Assembly (NCBI GenBank): GCA_039545355.1
Contig: BCJJ01000012.1
Coordinates: forward strand, 62,001 to 126,000
Length of the DNA stretch: 64,000 bases
Direction of reading: 5' to 3'
DNA from: Trichosporon coremiiforme
Taxonomy: Eukaryota; Basidiomycota; Tremellomycetes; Trichosporonales; Trichosporonaceae
Position numbers and translations under genes: made by a program. Below, in pieces: positions 11,469 to 21,751 of the stretch. Every line of letters starts with the position of its first letter. The first letter of the stretch is position 1. The notes beneath the pieces are model-generated. The model was not told the origin of the DNA, did not search any database, and worked only from the letters and a program-made list of their open reading frames with translations.

Positions 11469-13120
11469 ATGACGACGGAGAAGAAGGACCCCAAGCTCGA
11501 CCCGAAGGACAAGAAGGACGGCGAGAAGCCCGCCGACGAGGAGAAGAAGGAGGAGGTCGTCGAGGAGAAGCCTGAGCCGCTCAGTGTCGAGGATGGTAAG
11601 CTGTCACACAGTCTGTCCAGTTCAGCTGCTAACAACTCGCAGAGATCCTCAACAATCTCCAGCTCATCGGACGAGCTGTCTCCACGATTGAGCCGCGGTT
11701 TACGACCCGTGTTCTGCGCACGCTGACGACGCTGCGCAAGCGACTCACGAAGCGCGAGCTCGCCGATGCCATCAACCGCGCCTTCCCCAAGGGCTCCAAG
11801 GTGGGACAGCAGCTCATTGCCTCGGACCTGTTCCAGGGTCTGCCCGATGTTGCCCCCGCGACGGAGGGCGAGTCGATGGACGTCGACGAGACCTCGAAGG
11901 GCGAGGACGCCAAGGACGGAAAGGACTCGAAGGACGGAAAGAAGGACGCCGTTGCGAAGAAGTACCAGCCACCGGTCGACCAGAACGGCGAGCTCATCCC
12001 CGAGGGCGTCGTGTACCTCCGCCTCCTGATTATTCTGGCCGGCATCGACGCGGGTCTCATCGAGAATGCGTCCGCCTTTGCGCTCGAGACGACGGAGCAG
12101 ATCCAGGCCGCGAACCGGAGGACAATGGACCAGATCGCGGCCAAGGTCTACTTCTACCTTGCGCGGTGTTACGAGTTGGAGGGCCGTCTGGCCGAGCTGC
12201 GGCCCACTCTCCTCGCCGTTCGCCAAACCGCCAAGCTGCGCAAGGACGAGAACCTCGAGATCACTGTCATCAACCTGCTCCTGCGCTCCTACCTCGCCTC
12301 CAACCTCTACGACCAGGCCGACAAGCTCCTGTCCAAGATCGAGATGCCGACGAGCAGCAACACGGCGCAGACCGCGCGCTGGCTGTTCTACACTGCGCGT
12401 CTGCGCGCCGTCCAGCTCAACTATGCCGGTGCCGCCGACCTGCTGCTGACGGCCATCCGCCGCGCGCCCAAGGACGAGGTCGCGCCTGGTTTCGTGCAGA
12501 TCCTGCACAAGTTCTACATCGTGACCGAGATGCTGACGGGCCGCATCCCCGACCGGGCCATGTTCCGCCGTCCCGTCCTGCAGGCCGCGCTCGCGCCGTA
12601 CTTCCAGATCGTCCAGGCCGTGCGTGTCGGCGACGTCGCCGCGTTCCAGCGCGCCTTCACGACGCACGAGCAGGCCTTCCTGGCCGACAACACGCACTTC
12701 CTGATCCTCCGCCTCAGGCACTTCGTTATCCGCACCGCGCTGCGCACGATCACGCTCGCCTACTCTCGCATTTCTCTGCGCGACGTGTGCCTCAAGCTCG
12801 GGCTCGACAGCGAGGAGGACACCGAGTACATTGTCGCCAAGGCGATCAAGGACCGCGTCATCGATGCCACCATCGACCACAAGGGCGGATACATGCAGAG
12901 CAAGAGCAAGAAGAACATCTACGAGACGTCTGAGCCCCAGGAGGAGATCAAGCAGCGCGTCAAGTACGTGCTCGACATGCACCGCGAGGCGCTGCAGGGC
13001 ATGCGCTTCAGCGGAAACGTGCACAGGAAGGAGCTCGAGACGGCCGCTGATGCGCGCGAGCGCGATCGTGAGATTGCCCAGTTGATCCAGGAGACGGAGG
13101 ATGACCTGGATGACATGTAA
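11469..13120 (+). CDS. RPN3: 26S proteasome regulatory subunit Rpn3 (PSMD3)
   Basis: Exons 11469-11595 and 11643-13120 encode 534 residues, close to the family's usual length. The 47 nt intron has a GTAAGC donor and a GCTAAC branch site and rejoins VED-EILNN. The N-terminus is a Lys/Glu-rich charged tail (residues 1-42); a second charged insert (about 110-145, repeated KDGKD) is probably disordered. Helical TPR-like repeats follow (for example YFYLARCYELEGRLAEL and LLLRSYLASNLYDQADKLL). The C-terminal PCI domain includes YSRISLRDVCLKLGLDS, an isoleucine- and glycine-rich winged-helix part (IDATIDHKGGYMQS), and ends in an acidic DDLDDM tail. In the proteasome lid Rpn3 is a structural PCI subunit next to Rpn7 and Sem1. 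Other proteasome genes in this window are RPN11 and POC4. Confidence 0.95.
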
Positions 13121-13482
13121 GCCTGCGAGCAGGCGAGCAGGCGTGGAGAGGGAGTGGGAGAGGGGTCAGTAGAAGCGGTGTAGATAACTAGTAGACGTAG
13201 AATGCAGTCTGTGAAGTATCCCCTAGCTTTGTGCATGCTTGCATGCCTTGTCTGCTCGCCGTTACCCACCCACAAGCACATACAGCTGGTACAGTACGGA
13301 CAAACGCTGTGGATGGGTGTACGGGAATCATGCGCTTGGCGGTGGGTGGGACGGGACCAATCGGCTGTCCGCGAAAACACTTTCCATGGTTGCGTCATGA
13401 CCCAAGCCTCTGGCCGGCGATCATGTATCTTTTTCCCTTTTGACTACCTGACAACCACACACACGCACAAACCGATAGAGAC
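13121..13482. other. Intergenic, 362 bp
   Basis: RPN3 3' region and DOM34 promoter. Nothing else recognised. Confidence 0.6.
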
Positions 13483-14995
13483 ATGAAGCTCGTCGGGAAA
13501 CAGATCGAGAAGGATGGGTCGGTACGTATTGCTTCTCTCCCTTACTCCTGCTAGGCAGCCGGACAGCTCATTGTGCTCGTACCTCCCCATCAACGCTGAC
13601 TCGCTCGCGGTGATCCCTCGCTCTCGCTCCGCCCGAGCTCGCATGCTAACGGACAGGGCTGGGTCGACCTCATCCCCGAAGACGAGGAGGACATGTGGCA
13701 CGTGTACAACCTCGTGTCAGCCGGCGACACGGTGCGCGCCAAGACGGACCGCAAAGTGCACACACAGTCGTCGACGGGCACAACCTCCTCGTTCCGCGTG
13801 ACCATGTCGCTCGCGATTGTGGTGAAGAAGACAATGTTCTCGGCCGCCGCCTCCTCCGAGACGACGGGGGACAAGTCGGAAGCCCGCGCCGTGATGAGCA
13901 TCACGGGCCAGGTGACCGAGGCGAACGACTGGGTGCGTGTCGGCGCGTACCACACGCTGGAACTGGAGAGGGGCAGGAAGTTTAGGTTGAGCAAGGGCAC
14001 GGGGTGGGACAGTGTGGCCCTCGAGCGGATCGAGGACGCAACGAAAGCTGGCCGGGGGGCCGAGATTGGCGCCGTGGTGTGTGGCGAGGGCACGGCGGCC
14101 ATCTGTCTTCTCTCGGAACACATGACAGTCGTCCGGCAAAGGATCGACGTGCCTATCCCGCGCAAGCGCTCCGGAACCAGTGCCCACGACAAGGCCATGG
14201 CCAACTTCCTCAGCACCGTGTATGCGGCCATTCTGCGCCTCATCCCGTTCGACAGCCTCAAGGCTGTCGTCATTGCCTCCCCGGGGTTCACGAAGGAGAC
14301 GCTGTACGACTATATCTTCCAGCAGGCGACGGAGACGGGGAACAAGGCGTTGTTGAACTCAAGGCCGAAGTGGGTCAAGGTCCACTCCAACACGCACCAT
14401 GTCCACAGTCTCGTCGAGGCGCTGCGTGATCCGGGCGTGGCCAAGATGCTCCAGGGGGCCAAGTTTGCGCGCGAGGGTGTGGCGCTGGACAAGTGAGTAC
14501 TCCGAGCGGCGAACGGAGTGAGCCGTGAGCCGCGAGTCATGGGGTCGTGTCCCTTTTCTCACCCACTCACCCACTGAGCCTCGCCTGGCCTCGCTACGCT
14601 CAGCTCGCTCAGCTCGCTGACAACCCAGGTTCCACAAAATGCTCGCCACCGACGAGCTCCGCGCCTGGTACGGGCCGCAACACGTCGCGCTCGCAGTGAA
14701 CCGTGGTGCGGTCGGCACGCTGTTGATTTCCGACGATCTGTTCCGCAGCAGCGACCCCGAGACGCGCAACAAGTACGTCGACATGGTCGAGGCTGTGCGG
14801 GCACGCGGCGGCGAGAGCGTCATCTTCTCCTCGATGCACGAGTCGGGCAACCAGCTCAACCAGCTGTCTGGTATTGCGGCCGTACTCACGTATCCGCTTG
14901 ATATTGAGATTGTGGAGATGGAGGAGAAGGAGGAGGCGGAGCGCCTCGCGAGGGAGGCCGAGGAGAGCGGGGCGAGCACGCCGAGGACGCAGTAG
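13483..14995 (+). CDS. DOM34: Ribosome rescue factor Dom34 (Pelota)
   Basis: Exons 13483-13521, 13657-14492 and 14629-14995 give 413 residues, slightly longer than the usual ~385-390. The first coding exon is only 39 nt ([13 protein letters not shown]). Intron 2 begins AA|GTGAGT, so reading through it meets an immediate TGA. Visible family features are the Sm-like N-terminal domain ([19 protein letters not shown], then [11 protein letters not shown]), the central eRF1-2-like part ([38 protein letters not shown]) and the C-terminal eRF1-3-like part ([27 protein letters not shown]). There is no GGQ motif, as expected for Pelota rather than eRF1. With Hbs1 it splits stalled ribosomes in no-go and non-stop decay. 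The C-terminal Glu-rich and Ser/Thr tail is an extension. Confidence 0.95.
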
Positions 14996-15319
14996 AATGT
15001 CTGCGATGGATCTTTGCAAATACCTCGCCCTCGCTCTCGATCGCACGCACTACGCGCCAGCCGCAGATGGCCGACGTACTGGCCGACGTGCAGCGCCGCC
15101 GCCCCCCTACCGACCTGCTGTTGGGCAGTGCCGACGTGCCACGGCTCCGCGCATGCGCCATGCACTGTGCGCCCGTAGAGTCTATATCGTGATGCATGAA
15201 ACATAAATGCTCATCTACGCTCGTCGCACTCCTTCACCGTAGGCGCGGCGCTCACGGCGCGCGCGACCTTTCCTCCCTTGCTATGCGGCGACTCGCAGCG
15301 CTCGCGGCTGGCTCGCGCC
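14996..15319. other. Intergenic between convergent genes, 324 bp
   Basis: Shared 3' region of DOM34 (plus) and KEI1 (minus). No gene seen. Confidence 0.6.
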
Positions 15320-16374
15320 TTAGTCCCAGCTAAACTCATCGCTGTCTCTTGACTTGCCCGGCCTGCCGGCTGCGCCGCCGGCGCTACCGTTACCTGCCGT
15401 CGTCATGCGCGGCGAGGTGCGGGGCGAGCCGACGGCCTCTTCCGAGGCGCGCGCGCCGCGCTCGATCCGCTCCACATCGGCCAGGGCGCGCTCCATCTCG
15501 ATCTCCTCGTCGAGCGCTGTTGCGGCCAGGGAGGCGCGGCGGGCCTCGATCTGCGTCACTTGGTTCGCGTGCGTGGTGAGGGGCAGCTGGTGGTAGGTGC
15601 CCGAGCGGAGGTGGGCCGCGTAGCTGTACATCAGGAAGATGAAGTAGACCTGTGCGTTAGCTTGGCCTGGAGGAGGATCTCGCGCAGCTCCGTGTCTCGA
15701 TACCGACGGACTGTCCGCAGGGGGGTCGAGACACGACACTCGCTCCTCGACTCAACTCACCTTCAGCAGGAAGCCCACGGCAATAACACCAAGGGCATAT
15801 CCCTTCTCCTTGTTCCAGATATCGTGCGCGAGCTGGGCCTGCTTGTCCCGACCCGCATCGAGGGGTTCCGTCTCTCCACGGCTGAGCGCGAGTTCAAAGA
15901 TATCCTTCTGCGCCTGCGAGTTGAGGACGCGGGTCCCGTCGTGCTTGAGCGTGTACCAGTAAGCGTAGTAGAAGATGTAGTGGAAGACCCAGGCGATGGC
16001 ATGGTCGATGACGTAGAGGTGCGCGACGAAGAGCGACTTCTTGGCGACCTCGAGCTTGATCACGCTCAGCGCCCAGAGGAACGCCCACAGCGTCGCAAAC
16101 GAGTAGGCGTAGTACAGGAACTGCCAGAACGTGCCGCCGACAATGACCGTGATCAGGCCGTACACTCCGGCGACCTTGTTGATCAGCTGTAGTTGTTAGT
16201 TCTTTCTCTGCCTCTGTGTCCTGGGCTCGCTCACGCCGAACAGAAGCACGATCTCGCAGCCTGGGTGTCAGCACAAGGCAAGTGATGCTTTAGCTTACCC
16301 AGCTTCAGATCGAGGATGCCGAGGAAGGAGTTGAACACGGCGCCCGGCGTCATGCGGCGCATGTTGACCCTCAT
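15320..16374 (-). CDS. KEI1: Inositol phosphorylceramide synthase subunit Kei1
   Basis: Four exons: 16374-16299, 16260-16235 (26 nt), 16186-15761 and 15649-15320, giving 285 residues. The start MRVNMRR is followed by the conserved sequence around FLGILDLKLGCEIVLLFG, then INKVAGVYGLITVIVGG, YVIDHAIAWVFHYIFYY and VYFIFLMYSY, matching the order of membrane segments in yeast Kei1. Kei1 is the Golgi partner of Aur1 and is needed for inositol phosphorylceramide synthesis, a fungal-specific sphingolipid step. The C-terminal ~100 residues are Ser, Glu and Gly-rich and cytosolic-looking, longer than in yeast. All introns have GTRAGY-type donors and CTGAC or CTAAC branch sites. Identification is by pattern of hydrophobic segments and short motifs, not by alignment. 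Confidence 0.8.
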
Positions 16375-16815
16375 GGCGGCGTGCGGAGTTGGGTCGTGTC
16401 GGTCGGGGTTGTTGTGGAGAAGTCGGCGACGTAGAGACGCGCCATCGACGACACACCCAACGCTAAGGCCCCGACTGGAGCCGCGCGCAGCCTGGCTGCT
16501 GGCTACGATAGCGGTGCGGACGGAGGCACGTGGTCTGTCTGCGTGCCTGTTTGCTGACGTGGGATGCAGGTCTCAACTGATAAGCAGGACCTTCATCTCT
16601 GTCACGTGAATTCACACCCAGAGTGCCACACTCCAGCCAACTCCGGCGATACGACGGTGCGAGGCAAAACTGGGACGGGAGCAAACGCACGCGAGCCAAC
16701 CGCAAAATTCGTTGCACGCAACCAGACCCTCCCAGCGACGCTCGCCGGCCTGGTATTGCTTTATTCACGACTGTGTTGCATTCTCTAACCGTCAACCTCA
16801 CCTGCATCGATCAAA
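16375..16815. other. Divergent promoter region, 441 bp
   Basis: Lies between KEI1 (minus) and RPL30 (plus). No additional gene seen. Confidence 0.6.
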
Positions 16816-17569
16816 ATGGCCCCCAAGAAGTCCAAGTCCGCCAAGTCCTCGGAGAACATCAACTCCCGTCTCCAGCTCGTCGTCAAGTCGGGCAAGTACA
16901 CCCTCGGCTACAAGCAGGCCCTCAAGCAGCTCCGCAACGGCAAGTGTGAGTAGACTTTTCCGACAAAGTCCACTCTCGACCAAGCAACCGACACGACGGA
17001 AACCAGCAAGATCCTCAGCAGCATGCCCGACACAATGTGCACTTACCCTTTGAATCGTGCGGGGGTTTGGTTCTGGTCCGCGGCGTTTGGCAATGCTGGA
17101 GCGACGGCGCGAAGAATTTTCCGAAGGGGGTGGTAGATTGGGCCGCCAGACGCTGGCTGGATCGCCTCTACACCTCGTACCCGTTTCGCTGAGAAGGCAA
17201 CGCCGACGCCGCGCTGCAGACCTACCCGCATGGGGACCGGAGTCAAGCTGAGATGGAATCCCCGGAGCTTGGCCGAGATGGCACCCCGTCTATCTGTTAC
17301 TAACCCCTTCGCAGCGAAGCTCATCCTCATCTCCAAGAACTGCCCTCCCCTTCGCAAGTCGGAGCTTGAGTACTACGCCATGCTGTGAGTTGTGCCGTCT
17401 TCTTCCATCATAGAACTCCGCTAATAATTTCAGTTCGAAGACCTCTGTCCACCACTACGAGGGCTCCAACGTCGACCTCGGCACCGCTGCCGGTCGTCTC
17501 TTCCGCGTCGGTGTCATGTCCATCCAGGACGCTGGTGACTCCGACCTCCTCCAGGTCGAGACCGCCTAA
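16816..17569 (+). CDS. RPL30: 60S ribosomal protein L30 (eL30)
   Basis: Exons 16816-16945, 17315-17384 and 17434-17569 encode 111 residues, the usual length. Hallmarks are [26 protein letters not shown] near the N-terminus, [34 protein letters not shown] in the middle (split here by intron 2) and [25 protein letters not shown] at the C-terminus. It belongs to the L7Ae-type kink-turn-binding fold. Intron 1 is 369 nt, far longer than most introns in this window, and ends ACTAACCCCTTCGCAG. In budding yeast L30 binds its own transcript at the first intron and blocks splicing; whether this long intron carries such a site is not decidable by eye. I looked for C/D-box snoRNA motifs in it and saw none. 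Confidence 0.95.
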
Positions 17570-17737
17570 ACGCACCAAAACCTTGGGACTTAGGTCGATC
17601 TGATGCATGTATAACAGGCATTAATCCTGGGCGCAGTGTTGCAACTTTGAGATATCATGAGATAAGGAACTGACGAGGCTCGTGTGGTAGGGAAATGTGA
17701 GGCGATGGGAAGTACGATGTGTGCAAGAGAGTACATG

Positions 17738-20342
17738 CTAGATGCGAGTGATACGAACGACCTCGACGGGGGCGCCAAGATCCAGCGCTGTGTCCCAGAA
17801 CGTCGGGTTCTCCCTACTCATCGGCTCGAGGGGGAGGAGCTTAGTCTTGAGTCCAGCCTCGTCTGCTGTTAGCTATCACCGCAATGCGCCACAGCTAGAC
17901 CCACCACACCGCTGCAAGAACAGCTTGAACGTCTCCTCATTCCGCACCGTTGCTGCGAGGATGGCCTGTCGACCTTCCTCGAGCAGCGCGGAGAGCGCGT
18001 CCACGAGCAGAGGAACGATGTCCGGGTCGTAGATCTGATGTCAGCTAACACACCATACCGCTGCAGCTGGGCAGACTCACCACATCAGCAGCGACAATGT
18101 CCCGTCCCTTCGCCTCCTCCCACGCCGGCGGGCGAGTTTCAGCTCTCGCATCAGCCCAGTCGAGAGCCTGCGCCCTGTTCTCCGGAATGCCGTCTGCTGG
18201 TCAGCTCCTTAGCAGTCCGCCGGGAAGCTCACTGATCTCAAAGTTCCGACGCAAGCGGGCGAGAGGCGTCTGCCTCGCTCCTGGCTCGTCACAGGGACAC
18301 TCGGCGCCGTCACAGTCACCCAGGTCGGTCGCGAGTACGTCGTGTCCCAACTGCGTCAGTAGCGTGCTCAGGAACCCAGTTCCTGCGCCGAGCTCGATAA
18401 CTCGAGGGGATAGACGCACGGCACTGCGCAGTAGGTGGTGGCCTAGATGAAGGGAGGCTGTCCAGGTTCGCAGACCTGTGCTGCCTGAGGAGACGGCAAC
18501 TTGCTCCTCGAGCAAGGTTATGCGGCCCTCGCGCGAAGTGCTGGGATTAGCTAGGTAACGGGGGAAATGTAGCTTTACGTACGCGGTTCTGACTGTCAGC
18601 TACCCATCCGCCCGCTAGCTGGTGTACTCACGAGTCGCTCAGTGCCGGGCTGAAGGTCAGCTGAGGCCGTACGACACGAAGCTGAGACTCACGTAGTCCT
18701 GCTCGTTAGTTTTCTGTTGCCACTCTAACTCACAAATCATCATCCTGCGGTGGCCTGGAAGTCAGCTACCCGAAAAACCTGGTCTGCTCGACGCACGAAT
18801 GTCTGCGAGTCAGCTCTTGGGGGCAGTCTTCGAAACTGGGAGACTTACAATGAACTCTGCTCCAGACTGATGGTCAGCTAGGGCGGCAATGGCAGGGGAG
18901 CTGGACATACCCCGTTCTGAGGTCAGCCGGGCCAGACGGCTGGAAGCTCGTGGACCTACGTCTCAGTCTGTCTGTTGCTGGTCGTTAGCTCGGGACCCAT
19001 GCGCACTAGCTAGCGCGTACATTCTGTGGGTCAGCTGTTGCCATACACCCGGCCGCTCACGTATCTCTCGGTCCGGTCCTGGTGATTAGCTTGGCAGGAG
19101 CTCTTGAAGCTGGTACGTACGCAGATCTGCTTGTTAGCTATGCGGCGAGAACGACGTAGCTCACTCCGCGTTCCCTCTTTGTCTGAAAGTCAGCTTCTCG
19201 GAGACCTGGTTTGCAACTGAGACATACCCCGGTCTGCTTGTCAGCTCCGCAAGCGGCTTCCGAGCGACTCACCCTAAGCTCGTGGGTCTGGATGTCAGCT
19301 TAAAGAATCCCGGATAGCTGAGACGTACCCTCTGTCCGTCAGCTCACGCGGTGTTTCAGGAAGCTGAAACTCACGCGTCTTCCCCTCCAGGGCTGCTGTC
19401 AGCTCGAAATGCTTGCAGCTGGAAACTCACTGTCTGCTCGTCAGCTATATCTCGTGTACAAAGCTCACGTCCCCCCCTCTTCCAATCTGCGAATCAGCTC
19501 ACATCTACAAATGGCTAGCTGGACATACCCCTTCCTGCTTGTCAGCTTCCGCGGAAGCGGTCAGCTGATGAGAAGACTTACACTGTCGTCGGTGGACTGG
19601 ATCTCGTCAGCTCGGTCTGTCAGCATGTAAGCTCACTCGTAAAGGAACGTCTTGAAGCTCTGTTTCGGTCTGCTCGTTAGCTTGTCTCGGATCGAGATAG
19701 CTCACGCTCCGGCGTCGCCTGCGCCTACGGCGAGAAAGGCGACGGTTTCGTAGATCCGCTCGTCGACCTGGCGTTAGCTACAGTTGGGGCAATACTAGCA
19801 GAACCCGTGTCTCCTTGTGTCACTCCACGTAGCACAATTTCCTTAGAGGACAGTTGCGTTGAGTGCATTAAGCGTGAAAGTCTGATGGTAGTGTGGAATG
19901 AAGGAGGGAAGACACATATCAGCGGGGAAGACCGACTCACCTCCTCCACACCTTCACCGAGCATGACCCCCTTCTCCAGCGCAGGCAACACCCTCCTCCA
20001 AAACTGCCTCGCGTACTCCCTCTCGGGCGCTGGCGGGTCGTCGTTGAGCAGAGACAGGAGTGTGTCGTGACCTTCCTCGCTCGCCAGCGTCGAGGGTGTC
20101 GGCACCGAAAGCAAATATGCGGGACAGAGGGCGTAGTACTGTCGCCGGAGCAACGTCAGGCCGTCCATGTTGCCGTTCGTCGCCTTGCTTGTTGACTCGT
20201 CGCCAGGGCTGGTGAGGTTAGTGAAGGAGAGGAATGCCTGGAGATGGAGAGAGACGGTTGGTGGACTCGGAATGTCGGTGAGGTCATGCCATAATCTTGG
20301 ACTTGCGGTCATGTCCGCAACATTTCTGGTCCCTGACGACAT
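17738..20342 (-). CDS. EFM3: EFM3/FAM86-like eEF2 lysine methyltransferase with a microexon array
   Basis: The model has 27 exons and 466 residues. Conventional exons are 20342-19941, 19767-19706, 19669-19637, 18540-18233, 18193-18081, 18034-17905 and 17862-17738; twenty microexons lie between 19596 and 18583 (separate entry). The N-terminus (residues 1-165) carries the FAM86-type sequence REYARQFWRRVLPALEKG, EEVDERIYETVAFL and KQSFKTFLY. The C-terminal class I methyltransferase fold has ITLLEEQVAV, GSTGLRTWTASLHL, SAM motif I VIELGAGTGF (from about 289), VLATDLGD and DIVAADV-IYDPDIVPLL. The known EFM3/EEF2KMT enzyme trimethylates a lysine of elongation factor 2. An alternative start is the downstream ATG at 20312. 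If all microexons were skipped, LY-D-TSREGR would join in frame with the spacing expected for the family. Confidence 0.8.
18541..19636 (-). repeat. Tandem intron/microexon array, ~10 units of ~105 bp
   Basis: On the minus strand, 21 consecutive GT-AG introns of 35-47 nt separate 20 microexons: 19596-82, 19534-29, 19486-69, 19433-31, 19392-75, 19331-29, 19287-73, 19233-28, 19182-65, 19126-21, 19078-61, 19023-21, 18977-60, 18916-11, 18866-49, 18802-797, 18754-34, 18698-93, 18649-32, 18588-83. Lengths alternate long (15, 18 or 21 nt) and short (3 or 6 nt), and all are multiples of three. Every intron is phase 2. Starts of successive short exons are 98-114 bp apart. Introns after long exons mostly open GTGAGY; those after short exons mostly open GTAYGT and carry a CAGCT near base 8. 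Nearly all end AGCTGAC or AGCTAAC plus 3-7 bases plus CAG. The 76 encoded residues contain no stop and are hydrophilic (Gly, Glu, Ser, Thr, Pro, Asp). Splicing is inferred from sequence only. Confidence 0.85.
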
Positions 20343-20763
20343 TGGCGCGCGAGCAAACTGGCGCGCGCCTACCCACCCAGTCCCTGTCGAGTGGCCCCGA
20401 CATGGCCCCCGCTGACCCGCCCCGCCTCCCCCGCTTCACGCTTCGTCCGCTGCGTCCGCGCTTCTTCTGTCCGGCCGCTCCGGGCGTCCTCGGTGAACAT
20501 TCATCCTTCTGTGCACATGTGGGTTCCTTTGACCCAAACCATGCCCACACGCCCACCACATCCATATGCTCCTCCTAGCGTGTCCGAATAGATTGCATAA
20601 ATCGTGAGATGTAGGGGGGTGGAAGCTAGTTTTAATCGCTGCTGCGACGGGGATACCTGGCCATGCCCGCCGCCTGTTGCGTTCACTACGTTGTCTGTGT
20701 TGGTTGCGTTCACGGCACTTGCGGTATTCGTTGCGCTCATGCCGCTCACGCTCACATGCGCGC
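20343..20763. other. Intergenic, 421 bp
   Basis: Between PEX11 (upstream on the minus strand) and the EFM3-like gene. Holds their 3' UTR and promoter; no gene seen. Confidence 0.6.
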
Positions 20764-21751
20764 TTAGGCGCTCTTGGCGCGGACGCCGGCGGCCTGCTTG
20801 GCCCAGACCTTCTGGAGGGCCATGTACGAGGTGATGGTACCGCAGAGGCCGACGAAGCCCTCCGACATGTGCGTGTAGCCGAGGTTGTTGGCGGGGATGA
20901 AGATGTCGAGCGAGTCGCCGATGAGCTGGCTCATGATCTGCTGGCGCTGCGCGAGAAGGGCACGGCCCTGCTTGCGGCGTTCGGCCTCGTCGGCCGCCGC
21001 GTCCTCGGGCGCCTTCTCCGACGAGGCGGCGCGGCCGGCGTCCGCACGGACGGCGAACCGCCTGGCCTGAGCGCGCAGGTTGGCGAGCGAGGCAAGAGAA
21101 GAGATGATCGAGAGTGTGAGACCGCTGATCCACGCCTTGTTCGAGATACGAGACACCTTGGCAGCCTTCCTGTGACGAGTCAGTACGGTCTGGGCTGCAA
21201 AACTTACTCCTTGTCGAACTGCAGGAACTTGATGCTCTGGAGCCAGACAAGCGTGTCAGTCGACAGGAACACGGCGTAACAGAGCTGACGGGCGAACTGC
21301 GTCGTCTGCGCGATCCTCTGAGTGCGGGGGATGCCAGCGCTGATCATTAGCTGGTACTCGCAGTGCGCTTAGCTTACAGAGGCTGCTCGCTGATGTTGAG
21401 GGCGGAGCGGAGGTTCTCGAGTGGCTTGAAGATACGCATCACTGTCGCGGGTGTCAGTACGTGTTTTACCGGATTCCAGGAATTTTGCCACGCTCGAGCA
21501 CTCACTCTTACGGCCCATGCCGAGGCCACCCTTGAGGGCATTGAAGCGGGCGGCAGCCTCGACGAGACCACGGCGACCGTACGACCAGGCAAGGATACGC
21601 GAAATGTACTGGATAAGACGGTAGGTCTGGGAAGCGTAAGCAACGGAATCGCGGGTAGGATACGGACCTTATCACGGCCGATGGTGGTCGCGAGGACGGC
21701 GAGGAAGGTGGAGATCTGGGGGGAGTAGAGGACCTTCTGAGCGATGGTCAT
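20764..21751 (-). CDS. PEX11: Peroxisomal membrane biogenesis protein Pex11
   Basis: Five exons: 21751-21668, 21626-21506, 21441-21378, 21339-21208 and 21169-20764, giving 268 residues. The N-terminus contains the conserved membrane-bending region (TTIGRDKTYRLIQYISRILAWS), followed by FKPLENLRSALNI, DTLVWLQSIKFLQFDKE, AWISGLTLSIISSLASLANL and, near the C-terminus, a glycine-rich amphipathic end (PANNLGYTHMSEGFVGLCGTITSYMALQKVW). Pex11 elongates and divides peroxisomes and forms a pore-like conductance. Residues about 175-205 are a charged Ala/Glu/Arg loop. The first intron uses a GTCCGT donor, unusual for this window, but it restores the family sequence RDK-TYRLIQY exactly. The gene is divergent from the kinesin-8 gene. 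Confidence 0.92.

Noticed and set aside
11459..13024. 521-codon minus-strand open frame
   Set aside because: Antisense to RPN3, which has clear family motifs and a proper intron.
16946..17314. Possible intronic snoRNA in RPL30
   Set aside because: No paired C (RTGATGA) and D (CTGA) boxes in suitable positions and no clear H/ACA pattern by eye.
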